This document shows, piece after piece, positions 8,622 through 17,721 of a stretch of 64,000 nucleotides of DNA. Positions within the stretch are counted from its first letter, which is position 1. The number at the start of each line of letters is the position of its first letter. The position numbers were made by a program, and so were the translations under genes. A model generated the notes under the pieces. The model ran no database searches and was not told where the DNA came from. It was given only the letters and a program-made list of their open reading frames with translations. Source of the DNA: an uncultured Saprospirales bacterium. GTDB lineage: Bacteria; Bacteroidota; Bacteroidia; Chitinophagales; JADIYW01. The DNA lies in assembly GCA_938008535.1 (NCBI GenBank), contig CALLKF010000005.1, forward strand, positions 45,805 to 109,804, read 5' to 3'.

Positions 8622-9665
8622 TTATTCAATATATTTTTGCAGCGTGAAACTAAAGGTAGTGCCTTTATCTAATTCACTGCGAACATTAATAGACTGTTCG
8701 TGCGCTTCAATAATGTTTTTTACAATAGAAAGACCCAAGCCAGTTCCATTTATTTTTCTGTTTCTGCTTTTGTCTGCTCTATAAAAACGCTCAAATAAAC
8801 GTGGTAAATGTTCTGCGGAAATTCCTGGTCCATCGTCGGAAATTTCAATTAAATATTGTTCATCTAAGTCGTGAAAATAAATATCGGTATTGCCATATTC
8901 CTTACCGTATTTTATAGAGTTTGAAATTAAATTTTCCAATACTTGTGTTATTCTGTTTTTATCTGCAAAGACAAAATAAGTATTATCATCACCGTGTACA
9001 GTAAGTTTTGTGTGTTGCTGTTCAGTAATATGTTGATATTGAAAAAAAACTTTCTTAATTAGCTTTACAACATCAAATGCTTCTTTCTCTAATTGAATTC
9101 TTCCAGATTCAAATTTTGAAATTTCGAGCAAATCACTTACAATAGTTTCTAACCTGTCAATATTAGAATTTGCTTTTTCTAAATATTTTTTGATGAATTC
9201 AGGATCGTCTAAATCGCTTTCTAAAACAGACTCGATATAACCTTGCGCATTAAAAATAGGCGTCTTTAATTCGTGCGAGACATTACCAACAAATTCTTTG
9301 CGATACTGTTCCATACGTTGCAATTCACGAATGCGTTTGTTCTTATTTATGGCCCATTCAGCTACGTCTCGTTCTACCGTTTTTATTAAGTTGCTGCTAC
9401 CAGTTCTTATTTCGTTTTCAAATTTTAATGGCTTACCAATCGTTTTATAAATAATTTTTATTTTGTTATAAATAAACCGAACTAAAATAAATCTAAATAA
9501 AAAAAAGGTTACTATTAAAATAATTGCAACAATAATTAAATAGAATTTTGCTGGTGTTTGTAGTTTAATGATTAAACTAATACATAAAAAGATGGCAGTA
9601 GAAAAAAATGCTACTGCCAAACTGCTATAAATTGATATTGTATTTGGAGAAGGTGTTCTTCTCAT
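8622..9665 (-). CDS. PhoR-like sensor histidine kinase
   Basis: 347 residues. Two transmembrane segments near residues 14-32 and 40-62 with almost no periplasmic loop between them, a short linker, then HisKA with the phospho-acceptor His in FVGNVSHELKTP, and a HATPase domain with N box NLISNSIKYG, G1 ISDDGPGIS, F box FERFYRADKSR and G2 GTGLGLSIVK. The lack of an extracytoplasmic sensor suggests sensing through the membrane or a partner. It is 6 bp downstream of the response regulator gene and is cotranscribed with it. Confidence 0.92.
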   Translation of the reverse strand: MRRTPSPNTISIYSSLAVAFFSTAIFLCISLIIKLQTPAKFYLIIVAIILIVTFFLFRFILVRFIYNKIKIIYKTIGKPLKFENEIRTGSSNLIKTVERDVAEWAINKNKRIRELQRMEQYRKEFVGNVSHELKTPIFNAQGYIESVLESDLDDPEFIKKYLEKANSNIDRLETIVSDLLEISKFESGRIQLEKEAFDVVKLIKKVFFQYQHITEQQHTKLTVHGDDNTYFVFADKNRITQVLENLISNSIKYGKEYGNTDIYFHDLDEQYLIEISDDGPGISAEHLPRLFERFYRADKSRNRKINGTGLGLSIVKNIIEAHEQSINVRSELDKGTTFSFTLQKYIE

Positions 9666-9671
9666 AGTTTC

Positions 9672-10358
9672 TTATTGTTCTTCAAATTTGTAACCAATAC
9701 CTTTTACGGTTTTAATTAAATCTTCGCCTAATTTTTCACGCAATTTACGAATATGAACATCAATAGTTCTGTCGCCAACTATGATATCACGACCCCAAAT
9801 TTCGTTCAAGATTTCATCGCGTTTAAATACTTTACCAGGTTTTGAAGCTAATAAGTAAATTAATTCAAACTCTTTACGTGGAACAGCCATTTCTTTACCA
9901 TTGAAGATAATTAAATAACGTTCTCTGTCAATTTGAATATTTCCTACATCTAAGAAAGTAGATTTCGCTTCTTTTGCTTCGTATCTGCGCAATAATGCAC
10001 GTAAGCGACTCACCAAAACTCTTGGTTTTATAGGCTTGCTGATATAATCATCGGCACCAGTTTCAAAGCCAGCAATTTGAGAATAATCTTCCGTGCGTGC
10101 TGTTAAAAACGCAATAATTGTGTTTTCAAATTGCGGCATTTCACGCAATGTTCTGCAAGCTTCAATTCCATCCATTTCAGGCATCATCACATCTAATAAA
10201 ACGATATCAGGTTGATTTTTTTTTGCCTTTTCTAATGCTTGTTTTCCGTTTTCAGCAGTTTCTACCAAAAAACCTTCTTTTTCTAAATTGTAACTTAAGA
10301 ATTCGAGAATATCTGGTTCGTCATCTACCACCAAGATTTTAAATGTTTTTTCAGCCAT
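9672..10358 (-). CDS. PhoB/OmpR-family response regulator
   Basis: 228 residues. Receiver domain with acidic pair in VVDDEPD, phospho-Asp in VLLDVMMPEMDG, Thr in LTARTE and Lys in YISKPIKPR; C-terminal winged helix with RKEFELIYLLASKPGKVFKRDEIL and the recognition segment VGDRTIDVHIRKLREKLG. Partner of the downstream kinase. A minus-strand TAATTTTG element at 10388-10395 fits its promoter. The regulon cannot be read from the sequence; phosphate or envelope stress are common roles in this family. Confidence 0.93.
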   Translation of the reverse strand: MAEKTFKILVVDDEPDILEFLSYNLEKEGFLVETAENGKQALEKAKKNQPDIVLLDVMMPEMDGIEACRTLREMPQFENTIIAFLTARTEDYSQIAGFETGADDYISKPIKPRVLVSRLRALLRRYEAKEAKSTFLDVGNIQIDRERYLIIFNGKEMAVPRKEFELIYLLASKPGKVFKRDEILNEIWGRDIIVGDRTIDVHIRKLREKLGEDLIKTVKGIGYKFEEQ

Positions 10359-10387
10359 AATCTTATAAATATTTAAATGTGTTAACG

Positions 10388-10395
10388 CAAAATTA
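10388..10395 (-). promoter_or_regulatory. -7 promoter element (TAATTTTG)
   Basis: TAnnTTTG match on the minus strand, 29 nt upstream of the response regulator start. Confidence 0.4.
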
Positions 10396-10459
10396 ACATA
10401 AATTATTCAATATACCAATTTTCTACACAAACATATTAAATTTACAGTGTTTAAGTATG

Positions 10460-10467
10460 TATTTTTG
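10460..10467 (+). promoter_or_regulatory. -7 promoter element (TATTTTTG) of rfbA
   Basis: TAnnTTTG match that gives a leader of about 55 nt before the rfbA ATG at 10529. Confidence 0.5.
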
Positions 10468-10528
10468 CAGATAATTACCAACAATTAAATAAAACTTGCT
10501 TTAAAATCAAAACAATAAAAATATAAAC

Positions 10529-11389
10529 ATGAAAGGAATCATTTTGGCTGGCGGCTCAGGAACGCGATTATATCCAATAACATACGCAATTAGTAAACAA
10601 ATAATGCCGATTTACGATAAACCGATGATTTATTATCCGTTGTCTGTGTTGATGCAAGCAGGAATTAATGAAATTTTAATTATTTCAACACCACACGATA
10701 TGCCGAATTTTCAGCGGTTACTTGGTGATGGGAAAATTTACGGTTGCAATTTCCAATATGAGATTCAAGAAGTGCCAAATGGTTTAGCACAAGCGTTTGT
10801 TATTGGAAAAGAATTTATTGGAAACGATAAAGTAGCGTTGGTTTTAGGTGATAATATTTTTTATGGTTCTGGTTTGATGGATTTACTGACAAAAAATAAT
10901 GATCCAGATGGTGGTGTAATTTATGCATATCACGTTTCTGATCCAGAACGATATGGTGTGGTTGAATTTGATAAAGATTTTAACGCCATTTCTATTGAAG
11001 AAAAACCAGCAAATCCAAAATCAAATTATGCAGTACCTGGTTTATATTTTTATGATAATGAAGTGATAAAAATTGCAGAAGAATTGAAGCCAAGTCCACG
11101 TGGTGAATATGAAATTACGGATGTAAATAAAATTTATTTAGAACGTGGAAAATTAAAAGTAGGTATCTTAGATAGAGGTACAGCTTGGTTAGATACAGGT
11201 ACGTTTGATTCATTGATGCAAGCATCGCAATTTGTGCAAGTAATTGAACAGCGACAAGGTTTAAAAGTTGGTTGCATAGAAGAAGTTGCATATAGAAAAG
11301 GATTTATCACGGAGCAACAATTGCGCGACATTGCACAACCATTATTAAAAAGCGGTTATGGTCAATATTTATTGGATATTTTGAAATAA
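10529..11389 (+). CDS. rfbA: Glucose-1-phosphate thymidylyltransferase
   Basis: Makes dTDP-glucose from glucose-1-phosphate and dTTP, first step of dTDP-L-rhamnose and other dTDP-sugar synthesis. 286 residues, the normal RfbA/RmlA length. Nucleotide-binding loop GGSGTRLYPIT near the start, then DKPMIYYPLSVLM, ALVLGDNIFYG, GVVEFDKD, SIEEKPANPKSNYAVPGLYFYD and AWLDTGT. The other dTDP-rhamnose genes (rfbB, C, D) are not adjacent; galE follows 72 nt downstream on the same strand. Confidence 0.95.
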   Translation: MKGIILAGGSGTRLYPITYAISKQIMPIYDKPMIYYPLSVLMQAGINEILIISTPHDMPNFQRLLGDGKIYGCNFQYEIQEVPNGLAQAFVIGKEFIGNDKVALVLGDNIFYGSGLMDLLTKNNDPDGGVIYAYHVSDPERYGVVEFDKDFNAISIEEKPANPKSNYAVPGLYFYDNEVIKIAEELKPSPRGEYEITDVNKIYLERGKLKVGILDRGTAWLDTGTFDSLMQASQFVQVIEQRQGLKVGCIEEVAYRKGFITEQQLRDIAQPLLKSGYGQYLLDILK

Positions 11390-11392
11390 AAA

Positions 11393-11420
11393 AGTGAAAG
11401 TGATGGTGAAAATGAAAGTG
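11393..11420. repeat. Short dispersed repeat between rfbA and galE
   Basis: A purine-rich run built from GTGAAAG/GTGATGG-type units. Its reverse complement is nearly matched at 13086-13106, where CACTTTCACCATCACTTTC occurs. It is followed by an octamer-like series of TTCAATAA, TTCTACAA, CTCAACAA up to about 11457. Confidence 0.7.
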
Positions 11421-11461
11421 TTATTCTACATTTCAATAATTCTACAACTCAACAATTAATC

Positions 11462-12487
11462 ATGAAAGTAATAGTAACAGGCGGCACAGGTTATATCGGT
11501 TCACATACGATAGTTGATTTATTGGAACATAATTTTGAAGTGATTTGCATCGATAATTTATCGCGTTCTAATAAATATGCATTAGAAGGAATTGAAAAAA
11601 TTACGAATAAAAAACCAACGTTTTATAACATCGATTTGTGCGATAGAATTGCAACATTAAAAGTATTACAAGAACATAAAGATGCTGTTGGCGTCATTCA
11701 TTTTGCTGCACTAAAATCAGTTGGTGAATCAGTTGAAGAACCTTTATTATATTATTCAAACAACATTGATTCGTTGCTGAATGTATTGATTGGAATGAAA
11801 TCTTTTTCTATTCCAAATTTTGTTTTTTCTTCTTCGTGTTCGGTATATGGAAATGCAGATGAATTGCCTGTAACAGAAAATACACCAATAAAAAATGCGG
11901 AAAGTCCGTACGCACACACCAAACAAATTGGTGAAGATATTATCCGAAATTTCTCAAATGTAAATCCAACACAACAACATATTTTATTGCGTTATTTCAA
12001 TCCAGTTGGTGCGCATCCATCTGCGTTGATTGGCGAAATTCCAATTGAGCAACCTAATAATTTGGTGCCATATATTACTCAGACTGCAATTGGCAAACTA
12101 GAAGAATTAACGGTTTTTGGAAATGATTACAACACGCGCGATGGAAGTTGCGTGCGCGATTATATTCATGTTTGCGATATTGCGCATGCGCATACGTTGG
12201 CATTGCAATTTTTGATTGACAAAAAAAATAAAACCAATTGCGAAGTATTTAATTTAGGAACAGGAAATGGTGTTTCTGTTTTGGAAGCGATTGCTGCGTT
12301 CGAAAAAGTGAGTGGTAAAAAATTAAATTATACAATTGGTGCTCGTCGTGCTGGTGATGTAGTTGCTGTGTATGCTGATAATACTAAAGCGCAACAAGCA
12401 TTAAACTGGAATTGCAAATATAACATTGAAGAAGCGATGCTAAGTGCGTGGAATTGGGAAAATAAAATGCAAGAATTGAAGTTGTAG
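11462..12487 (+). CDS. galE: UDP-glucose 4-epimerase
   Basis: Extended short-chain dehydrogenase that interconverts UDP-glucose and UDP-galactose with bound NAD. 341 residues. Nucleotide-binding motif TGGTGYIGSH, Ser in SSSCSVYG, catalytic YAHTK, and the GalE-typical FNPVGAHPS and RDGSCVRDYIHVCDIA segments are present. With the upstream rfbA it forms a small sugar-nucleotide pair for cell-surface glycan synthesis. Confidence 0.95.
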   Translation: MKVIVTGGTGYIGSHTIVDLLEHNFEVICIDNLSRSNKYALEGIEKITNKKPTFYNIDLCDRIATLKVLQEHKDAVGVIHFAALKSVGESVEEPLLYYSNNIDSLLNVLIGMKSFSIPNFVFSSSCSVYGNADELPVTENTPIKNAESPYAHTKQIGEDIIRNFSNVNPTQQHILLRYFNPVGAHPSALIGEIPIEQPNNLVPYITQTAIGKLEELTVFGNDYNTRDGSCVRDYIHVCDIAHAHTLALQFLIDKKNKTNCEVFNLGTGNGVSVLEAIAAFEKVSGKKLNYTIGARRAGDVVAVYADNTKAQQALNWNCKYNIEEAMLSAWNWENKMQELKL

Positions 12488-12491
12488 AAAC

Positions 12492-13037
12492 TTACAACTT
12501 ACTTTTTACTTGTTCCAAAATTTTCTGCAATTTATCAATATCAGCATTTGTATAAACGATATACGATTTTTCGATAGCAACATTTGTTTGTACCGAAAAA
12601 CTCCAATCTAAATTATTTGCAGTATTTAATATAGTAGATAGTTGTACCAAGAATCCAGATTTTGTAATAAATTTTATTTCAGAATAATTAGATGGAACAG
12701 CTTTGCTTTTTACCATCGTTTTCATGTATTGCAAAGCTGTAATTAAACCATCTATTTCTTCGTGGTCGATATAATTATAGTATGATTTGAATGTTTTTCC
12801 TTCTTGAATAATGTGAATAATCTTTGCGCCACTTGTGGTTGAAAAATTTTCTAAGTTGGAAATTTTAACAGCACCAATTCTAAATTTTCCAAAATCTTCG
12901 AGTACAAAAATATCTTGTTTTATTAGAAACCCTTTTGTGTTAACTGCTGTTTCTATATTGGTTTTAAAAGAATCTGTCTGTGCAAATGTGCAATGTGCAA
13001 AAAACACAAATAAAATATAAACAACGATTTTTTTCAT
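12492..13037 (-). CDS. Secreted protein of unknown function
   Basis: 181 residues, not recognised. Residues 1-20 are a signal peptide (cleaved after CTFA). The mature part is of mixed alpha/beta composition and contains FGKFRIGAVKISN and a YIVYTNADIDKLQKILEQVKSKL tail. It converges on galE with a 4-bp gap. Nothing indicates a function. Confidence 0.75.
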   Translation of the reverse strand: MKKIVVYILFVFFAHCTFAQTDSFKTNIETAVNTKGFLIKQDIFVLEDFGKFRIGAVKISNLENFSTTSGAKIIHIIQEGKTFKSYYNYIDHEEIDGLITALQYMKTMVKSKAVPSNYSEIKFITKSGFLVQLSTILNTANNLDWSFSVQTNVAIEKSYIVYTNADIDKLQKILEQVKSKL

Positions 13038-13085
13038 GCAATAATTTTTATTTTTTTATAGATTGATGCATTCAATACTTCATTA

Positions 13086-13106
13086 CACTTTCACCATCAC
13101 TTTCTC
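13086..13106. repeat. Dispersed repeat copy (inverted relative to 11393)
   Basis: CACTTTCACCATCACTTTC is the reverse complement of the repeat seen after rfbA, with one difference. Confidence 0.65.
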
Positions 13107-13110
13107 TTTC

Positions 13111-14346
13111 CTACAAATATTCCAAATATTCTTTTTCTACAGCAGCAGCAGCTTTTTTTGCAGGAAAATAGGCAGCTAAGATACTAATAATTAACACTAC
13201 TAAACCAACCATTGCGAAGTCAAGTGCCTGCATTTGAACAGGATAATATTTTACCAAAAATGAAGTGCCAGGCATCGGCACAATTCCAATTTTTTGTTGT
13301 AAAATACATAAAACAAATGCTGCAAACATTCCTAAAAATGCACCAACACACGACATTAAAATTCCTTCCAATAAGAACAATTTTACTATACTTTGTTTGG
13401 CAAAACCCAATGCTGTAAGTGTTGCTATGTCTTTCTTTTTTTCTAAAACCAACATCGATAAAGCACCGATAATATTAAACGATGCGATAATCATAATTAA
13501 CACCAAAATGGCAAACGTGATCCATTTTTCGCTTTTTAAAATTTTGTATAATACTTCATTTTGTTCGTAACGACTTTTTACTGCAAACGATTTCCCTAGT
13601 TTTTGTTGTAAGATAGAAATAACTTGTTCTGTGTTTTTCTTGTTTTTTAAATTAATTTCTATTTGTGATGCTTTGTCAAAATTATCTGTTAGAGATTGAA
13701 AAAAGGACAAAGGTACAAACGTATACTTTGTATCAAATTCATCAGAAACAGCAAAGGCACCAGCAGATGTGACGTAACTTTTATTAAACGCATTTTCCAT
13801 AGATGCAAAACTGCTGCTGCTTTTTTTTGGCATATATATAGAAACAGGATTGAATGCTTGTGCTGTGTTTAAACCCAATTTTTGAGCTACACCAATTCCA
13901 ACGATACAGTATGAAATACTATCTTGATGTAATATTTTTTTACCATCAACCATAAACGTATCAAAGTTTTTTACCACTTTAAAATAGTTGTAATCAACAC
14001 CTTTTACCGTGCAAATATGTTGCTGGTCGCCGTATTCCAATAAGGCATTTTCTTCTAACGTAAATGTATAGGCATCGATATAATTGATGGAAGAAAGTTG
14101 TTGCTTGATGTCATCGGTAATTTCAAAAGTTTTACCTTCTTTAGCACTCACTGCAATGTCTGCATAAAAAACAGCATACAACGATTTTACTAAATCTTCT
14201 AAACCATTAAAAACAGATAACACTAAAATCAACGCCATAGTACCAGCAAACATTGCCAACGAACTTACCAACGAAATAATATTGATAGCATTCGTAGATT
14301 TCTTACTGAATAAATATCGTTTCGCTATGTTGAGTTCGAGGTTCAT
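13111..14346 (-). CDS. LolC/LolE-like ABC transporter permease (FtsX family)
   Basis: 411 residues. One N-terminal transmembrane helix (IISLVSSLAMFAGTMALILVL), a large periplasmic MacB-like domain (about residues 50-265), then three C-terminal helices (FAILVLIMIIASFNIIGALSML; GILMSCVGAFLGMFAAFVLCIL; FAMVGLVVLIISILAAYF). This is the architecture of LolC/E, which extract lipoproteins from the inner membrane with the ATPase LolD. lolD is not in the window. The start MNLELNIAKRYLFSKKS is typical of the family. It lies 40 nt downstream of rbfA in the same direction. Confidence 0.88.
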   Translation of the reverse strand: MNLELNIAKRYLFSKKSTNAINIISLVSSLAMFAGTMALILVLSVFNGLEDLVKSLYAVFYADIAVSAKEGKTFEITDDIKQQLSSINYIDAYTFTLEENALLEYGDQQHICTVKGVDYNYFKVVKNFDTFMVDGKKILHQDSISYCIVGIGVAQKLGLNTAQAFNPVSIYMPKKSSSSFASMENAFNKSYVTSAGAFAVSDEFDTKYTFVPLSFFQSLTDNFDKASQIEINLKNKKNTEQVISILQQKLGKSFAVKSRYEQNEVLYKILKSEKWITFAILVLIMIIASFNIIGALSMLVLEKKKDIATLTALGFAKQSIVKLFLLEGILMSCVGAFLGMFAAFVLCILQQKIGIVPMPGTSFLVKYYPVQMQALDFAMVGLVVLIISILAAYFPAKKAAAAVEKEYLEYL

Positions 14347-14355
14347 TTTTAAAGA

Positions 14356-14385
14356 GTCGTGAGTCGTAAGTAATAAGTCGTGAGT
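14356..14385. repeat. Heptanucleotide repeat between rbfA and the permease gene
   Basis: Four units of period 7: GTCGTGA, GTCGTAA, GTAATAA, GTCGTGA, then GT. The unit GTCGTGA recurs at 16697. Confidence 0.85.
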
Positions 14386-14781
14386 TTATTCTTCGTTAGG
14401 TTCAGCAGATCTCAATTTTTCCAGTTCAGCATCTTTCTTTTTTATTTCACTGAAGATGCGTTCCAGATTTTGAACTTCTTCTAATGTTTCGTCTTTAAAA
14501 AATTCAAGTTGTGGAATTGAACGCACTTTGTTTTTTATCTTACTACCTAAAATACCACGAATATTTTTATTGCTTTTGTCTAAAATATTTAAAACCGCAT
14601 CTGGATTTTTATGATTGTAAATGCTTACATAAATGCGCGCTGTATATAAATCAGGTGTTACACGAACACCAGAAATCGTTACCATTGCGCCTTCTAAAAT
14701 GTGTGGCAAATCTTTCTGCATCAATTCGCTCATCGCTAATTGTATCATTTTGGCAACTTGCCGTTGTCTAATTGTTTCCAT
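14386..14781 (-). CDS. rbfA: Ribosome-binding factor A
   Basis: Small KH-domain assembly factor for the 30S subunit, acting on 16S rRNA 5'-end maturation. Start at 14781 gives METIRQRQVAKMIQLAMSELMQ, which matches family N-termini; a longer frame begins 17 codons upstream with a hydrophobic stretch unlike RbfA and overlapping the divergent promoter. 131 residues. ITISGVRVTPDLYTARIYVSI-like core is seen as MVTISGVRVTPDLYTARIYV. First gene of a two-gene minus-strand unit with the LolC/E-like permease. Confidence 0.92.
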   Translation of the reverse strand: METIRQRQVAKMIQLAMSELMQKDLPHILEGAMVTISGVRVTPDLYTARIYVSIYNHKNPDAVLNILDKSNKNIRGILGSKIKNKVRSIPQLEFFKDETLEEVQNLERIFSEIKKKDAELEKLRSAEPNEE

Positions 14782-14839
14782 ATTCAAAATTATAATACAC
14801 AAAAGTACGCATAATAATAGTTGTTTTGCCAACTTAACC

Positions 14840-14847
14840 TATCTTTG
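14840..14847 (+). promoter_or_regulatory. -7 promoter element (TATCTTTG)
   Basis: TAnnTTTG match 16 nt upstream of the TTG start of the ABC exporter; leader about 10 nt. Confidence 0.6.
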
Positions 14848-14863
14848 TTGATTGAAATAACGA

Positions 14864-16681
14864 TTGAAGAATCTACTCACATATTGCAAACCATATCGAA
14901 TCAATATTTTTTTAAATATTGTATTTAATTTGTTTTCTACGATATTTTCCATTTTTTCTTTTTTGATGTTAATTCCTTTTTTAAATCTTATTTTTCATGT
15001 AGAAGATATAAAACCAATTACTGAAAAAGTGTCGTTTAGCATTTTTCATTTAAAAGATTTTTTTGAAGCGAATTTCAACAACACCATTTTATCTATCATT
15101 CAACAATATGGAACAGCAAATGCGTTATTGTTTATTTGTGGTTTAACGATTACTGTTTTTTTTATAAAAAATATTTTCAGATACTTTGCCGTTCATTTTT
15201 TAGCACCAATGCGTACCGGAATTGCCAGCAATATTCGTCAGCAATTGTATGATAAAATTTTAAGCTTGCATGTTTTATATTTTACCGAAAATAAAAAAGG
15301 CGATGTTTTAACTCGTTTAACCAACGATGTACAAGAAGTGGAATATGGTATTTTACATTTCTTAGAAGTTGCTTTCAAAGAACCAGTAACCATTATTGCA
15401 ACATTAGCAACTATGCTAATTTTGAGTCCACAGCTGACTTTATTTGTATTAATTATTTTGCCGATTTCTGGTTTTATAATTGGTAAAATAGGAAAGACAT
15501 TGAAACAAGCATCTTCAAATTCACAGCACTTGCAAGGTATAATCAATTCGTTAGTTGATGAAACGATTTCTGGCATTCGTATCATAAAATCATTCACTGC
15601 GGAAAAAAAATTATCAGAACGATTTGCAACGATTAACCAACAACACAATAAAATTGGAACAGGCATGATTCGCAAACGAGATTTGTCAACACCGTTGTCT
15701 GAGTTTTTAGGTATTTGTGTGGTTGTAGTCGTTTTATTTATTGGCGGTCGAATGGTGATTAATCATACATCACCATTGAGTGCAGAAGCATTTATTGCGT
15801 TTATCGTAATTTTTTCACAAATTATTCAACCAGCAAAAGCATTTTCAAATGCGTTTTATTTCATACAAAAAGGATTGGCTTCTTTAAAAAGAATAGAAGA
15901 ATTATTACACGAAAAAAATAAAATTAATAACGCAGAAAACGCAGCAGTAGTTGATGTTTTTTCGGATAAAATTGAATTCAAAAATGTGTCGTTTGCTTAC
16001 GATGAAGTTGATGTTTTAAAAAATATCAATCTTGAAATTCCGAAAGGAAAAAAGATTGCTTTAGTTGGCGTTTCTGGTTCAGGAAAATCTACTTTTATTC
16101 AGTTATTATTGCGTTTTTTTGATGCAGCAAATGGCGAAATTTTAATTGATGGAAAAAATATAAAAACTATTACACAAGAAAATTTGCGTGCACTAACAGG
16201 TTTGGTTACACAACAAACAACATTGTTTAATGATACTGCAACTAATAATATTGCTTTAGGAAAAGACGTAGATTTTAGTGCGATACAAAATGCTGCAGCC
16301 TTAGCAAATGCTGCTGATTTCATTGAAAAATTACCACAACAGTACGAAACCAATATCGGTGATAACGGTATAAAACTCAGTGGTGGTGAACAACAACGCT
16401 TAACCATTGCGCGTGCTATTTATAAAAACGCACCAATTTTAATTTTAGATGAAGCAACTTCGCATTTAGATAGCAACTCGGAAAAATTAGTTCACGATGC
16501 GTTACAAAATTTATTACAAAATAAAACAGCCATTATCATTGCACATCGTTTGTCAACCGTGCAGTTTGCTGATGAAATTGTGGTGTTGAAAGATGGAAAT
16601 ATTATAGAGCAAGGTTCGCACCAGCAATTGATGCAGCATAATGGTGAATACAAAAAACTGGTTGATTTACAGCAATTGTAG
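14864..16681 (+). CDS. MsbA-like ABC exporter (fused membrane and ATPase domains)
   Basis: 605 residues; half-transporter that works as a dimer. Six transmembrane helices in residues about 15-320, then an ATPase domain with Walker A GVSGSGKST, Q loop TQQTTLF, signature LSGGEQQRLTIARA, Walker B ILILDEATSHLD and H loop IIAHRLST. MsbA-type members flip lipid A; other members export drugs or peptides, so the substrate is not certain. The start is TTG at 14864: an in-frame TAA lies two codons upstream (14858-14860) and the next ATG would remove the first helix. Confidence 0.9.
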   Translation: MKNLLTYCKPYRINIFLNIVFNLFSTIFSIFSFLMLIPFLNLIFHVEDIKPITEKVSFSIFHLKDFFEANFNNTILSIIQQYGTANALLFICGLTITVFFIKNIFRYFAVHFLAPMRTGIASNIRQQLYDKILSLHVLYFTENKKGDVLTRLTNDVQEVEYGILHFLEVAFKEPVTIIATLATMLILSPQLTLFVLIILPISGFIIGKIGKTLKQASSNSQHLQGIINSLVDETISGIRIIKSFTAEKKLSERFATINQQHNKIGTGMIRKRDLSTPLSEFLGICVVVVVLFIGGRMVINHTSPLSAEAFIAFIVIFSQIIQPAKAFSNAFYFIQKGLASLKRIEELLHEKNKINNAENAAVVDVFSDKIEFKNVSFAYDEVDVLKNINLEIPKGKKIALVGVSGSGKSTFIQLLLRFFDAANGEILIDGKNIKTITQENLRALTGLVTQQTTLFNDTATNNIALGKDVDFSAIQNAAALANAADFIEKLPQQYETNIGDNGIKLSGGEQQRLTIARAIYKNAPILILDEATSHLDSNSEKLVHDALQNLLQNKTAIIIAHRLSTVQFADEIVVLKDGNIIEQGSHQQLMQHNGEYKKLVDLQQL

Positions 16682-16696
16682 AGCCATTAGTTGAAA

Positions 16697-16710
16697 GTCG
16701 TGAGTCGTTA
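16697..16710. repeat. Two heptamer units (GTCGTGA, GTCGTTA)
   Basis: Same unit as the array at 14356, here just after the ABC exporter. Confidence 0.6.
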
Positions 16711-16777
16711 GAAATCAACCAAATTTCAATCGTACCAAATAAGATTATAGTTTAATATAAATCACTAAAATAAAACG

Positions 16778-16800
16778 AATCATACAAATCATAGTTCAGG
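16778..16800. repeat. Dispersed repeat with AATCATAGTTCAGG end
   Basis: Resembles the reverse complement of the repeat at 59141 (CCTGAACTGTGATTTATGGG). Both belong to a short dispersed family. Confidence 0.55.
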
Positions 16801-16822
16801 TAATTTTCAGTTCAGTTTCGCC

Positions 16823-16860
16823 TAAAAAATGACTTGTCCGACCTAAGAGATCGGACAAGC
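16823..16860 (-). terminator. Terminator of the YceI gene
   Basis: CTTGTCCGA (16833-16841) pairs with TCGGACAAG (16851-16859). Read on the minus strand the stem is followed by ATTTTTT (16829-16823), which fits termination of the gene ending at 16922. Confidence 0.75.
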
Positions 16861-16921
16861 CACAAAAACCATAAAACTATGAAAAACCCAATTGCCTCGC
16901 GGCAATCAATAGAGTTCGAAA

Positions 16922-17521
16922 TTAATTAGATGCAATGTTTACGTTCAATTCAATTTCATTTTTGATGGCTTTGTCACCTAATCCTTCAAAAAAACTTGAT
17001 GAGCCATATTTGATGTCCCATTTTGTTCTATCTAACGTAATTTTTGCATTTCCTTCAAATACATTTCCAACTTTTTTAAAAGTAGCAGGAAATGTAATAC
17101 TATTCGTTATACCTTTGACAGTTAAATCAGCTGTTAGGTTGTATGTATTTGCAATTTTAGTATTTTTTAACACTTTAGTAATCTTTAAATTTGCCGTTGG
17201 AAATCCTTCAACATTGAAAAAATCTGTGCTATTAAGATGACCAATCAGTTTTTTATTATAATCAGCATCTGTTAAATCATCGCAAGTAATAGATTTCATG
17301 TCGATTGTAAATTCACCACCTACTAAAACATTGTTTTTTAAAATGAACGAACCATCTTGAATTTTTACTTTTCCGTTGTGCTGACCCAATATTTTTTTAC
17401 CAACCCAACCAATACTACTTTTTGTTGTATTTATTTTTGAAGTTGTCGTTTGTGCAAACAAACTATTAGACATTGCCAATAAGAGCACAATTAGAGAAGA
17501 TATTATCGATTTAGTATTCAT
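16922..17521 (-). CDS. YceI family periplasmic protein
   Basis: 199 residues with a signal peptide (residues 1-24, ending SLFAQ). The mature part is a lipocalin-like YceI beta-barrel: SSIGWVGKKILGQHNGKVKIQDGSF, FTIDMKSI, LIGHLNSTDFFNVEGFPTA, NLTADLTVKGITNSITFPATF and LDRTKWDIKYGS. Family members bind polyisoprenoids or amphiphiles in the periplasm; the physiological role is generally unclear. Confidence 0.93.
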   Translation of the reverse strand: MNTKSIISSLIVLLLAMSNSLFAQTTTSKINTTKSSIGWVGKKILGQHNGKVKIQDGSFILKNNVLVGGEFTIDMKSITCDDLTDADYNKKLIGHLNSTDFFNVEGFPTANLKITKVLKNTKIANTYNLTADLTVKGITNSITFPATFKKVGNVFEGNAKITLDRTKWDIKYGSSSFFEGLGDKAIKNEIELNVNIASN

Positions 17522-17553
17522 TATTTTTATTTTTTACTTAATTATTGTATGTA

Positions 17554-17561
17554 CAAATATA
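17554..17561 (-). promoter_or_regulatory. -7 promoter element (TATATTTG) of the YceI gene
   Basis: TAnnTTTG match on the minus strand, 32 nt upstream of the start codon. Confidence 0.5.
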
Positions 17562-17721
17562 AAGCCAAAAACATAAATTTGATGTTAAAAATAGTAAAAT
17601 TACTTTGAAACTCACTTATTTACTATTGTTTAGTCGATTTATTGATGCAAGTCAATATCTTGTAGCCAGAAAATAAAATTGAAAAAATATTTAATTTTTT
17701 TTATTCAATAAAAAGAAACAC

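Noticed and set aside
14781..14832. Longer rbfA with a hydrophobic N-terminus
   Set aside because: RbfA is cytosolic and family proteins begin at METIRQRQ-like sequence; the extension is unlike the family and points into the divergent promoter region.
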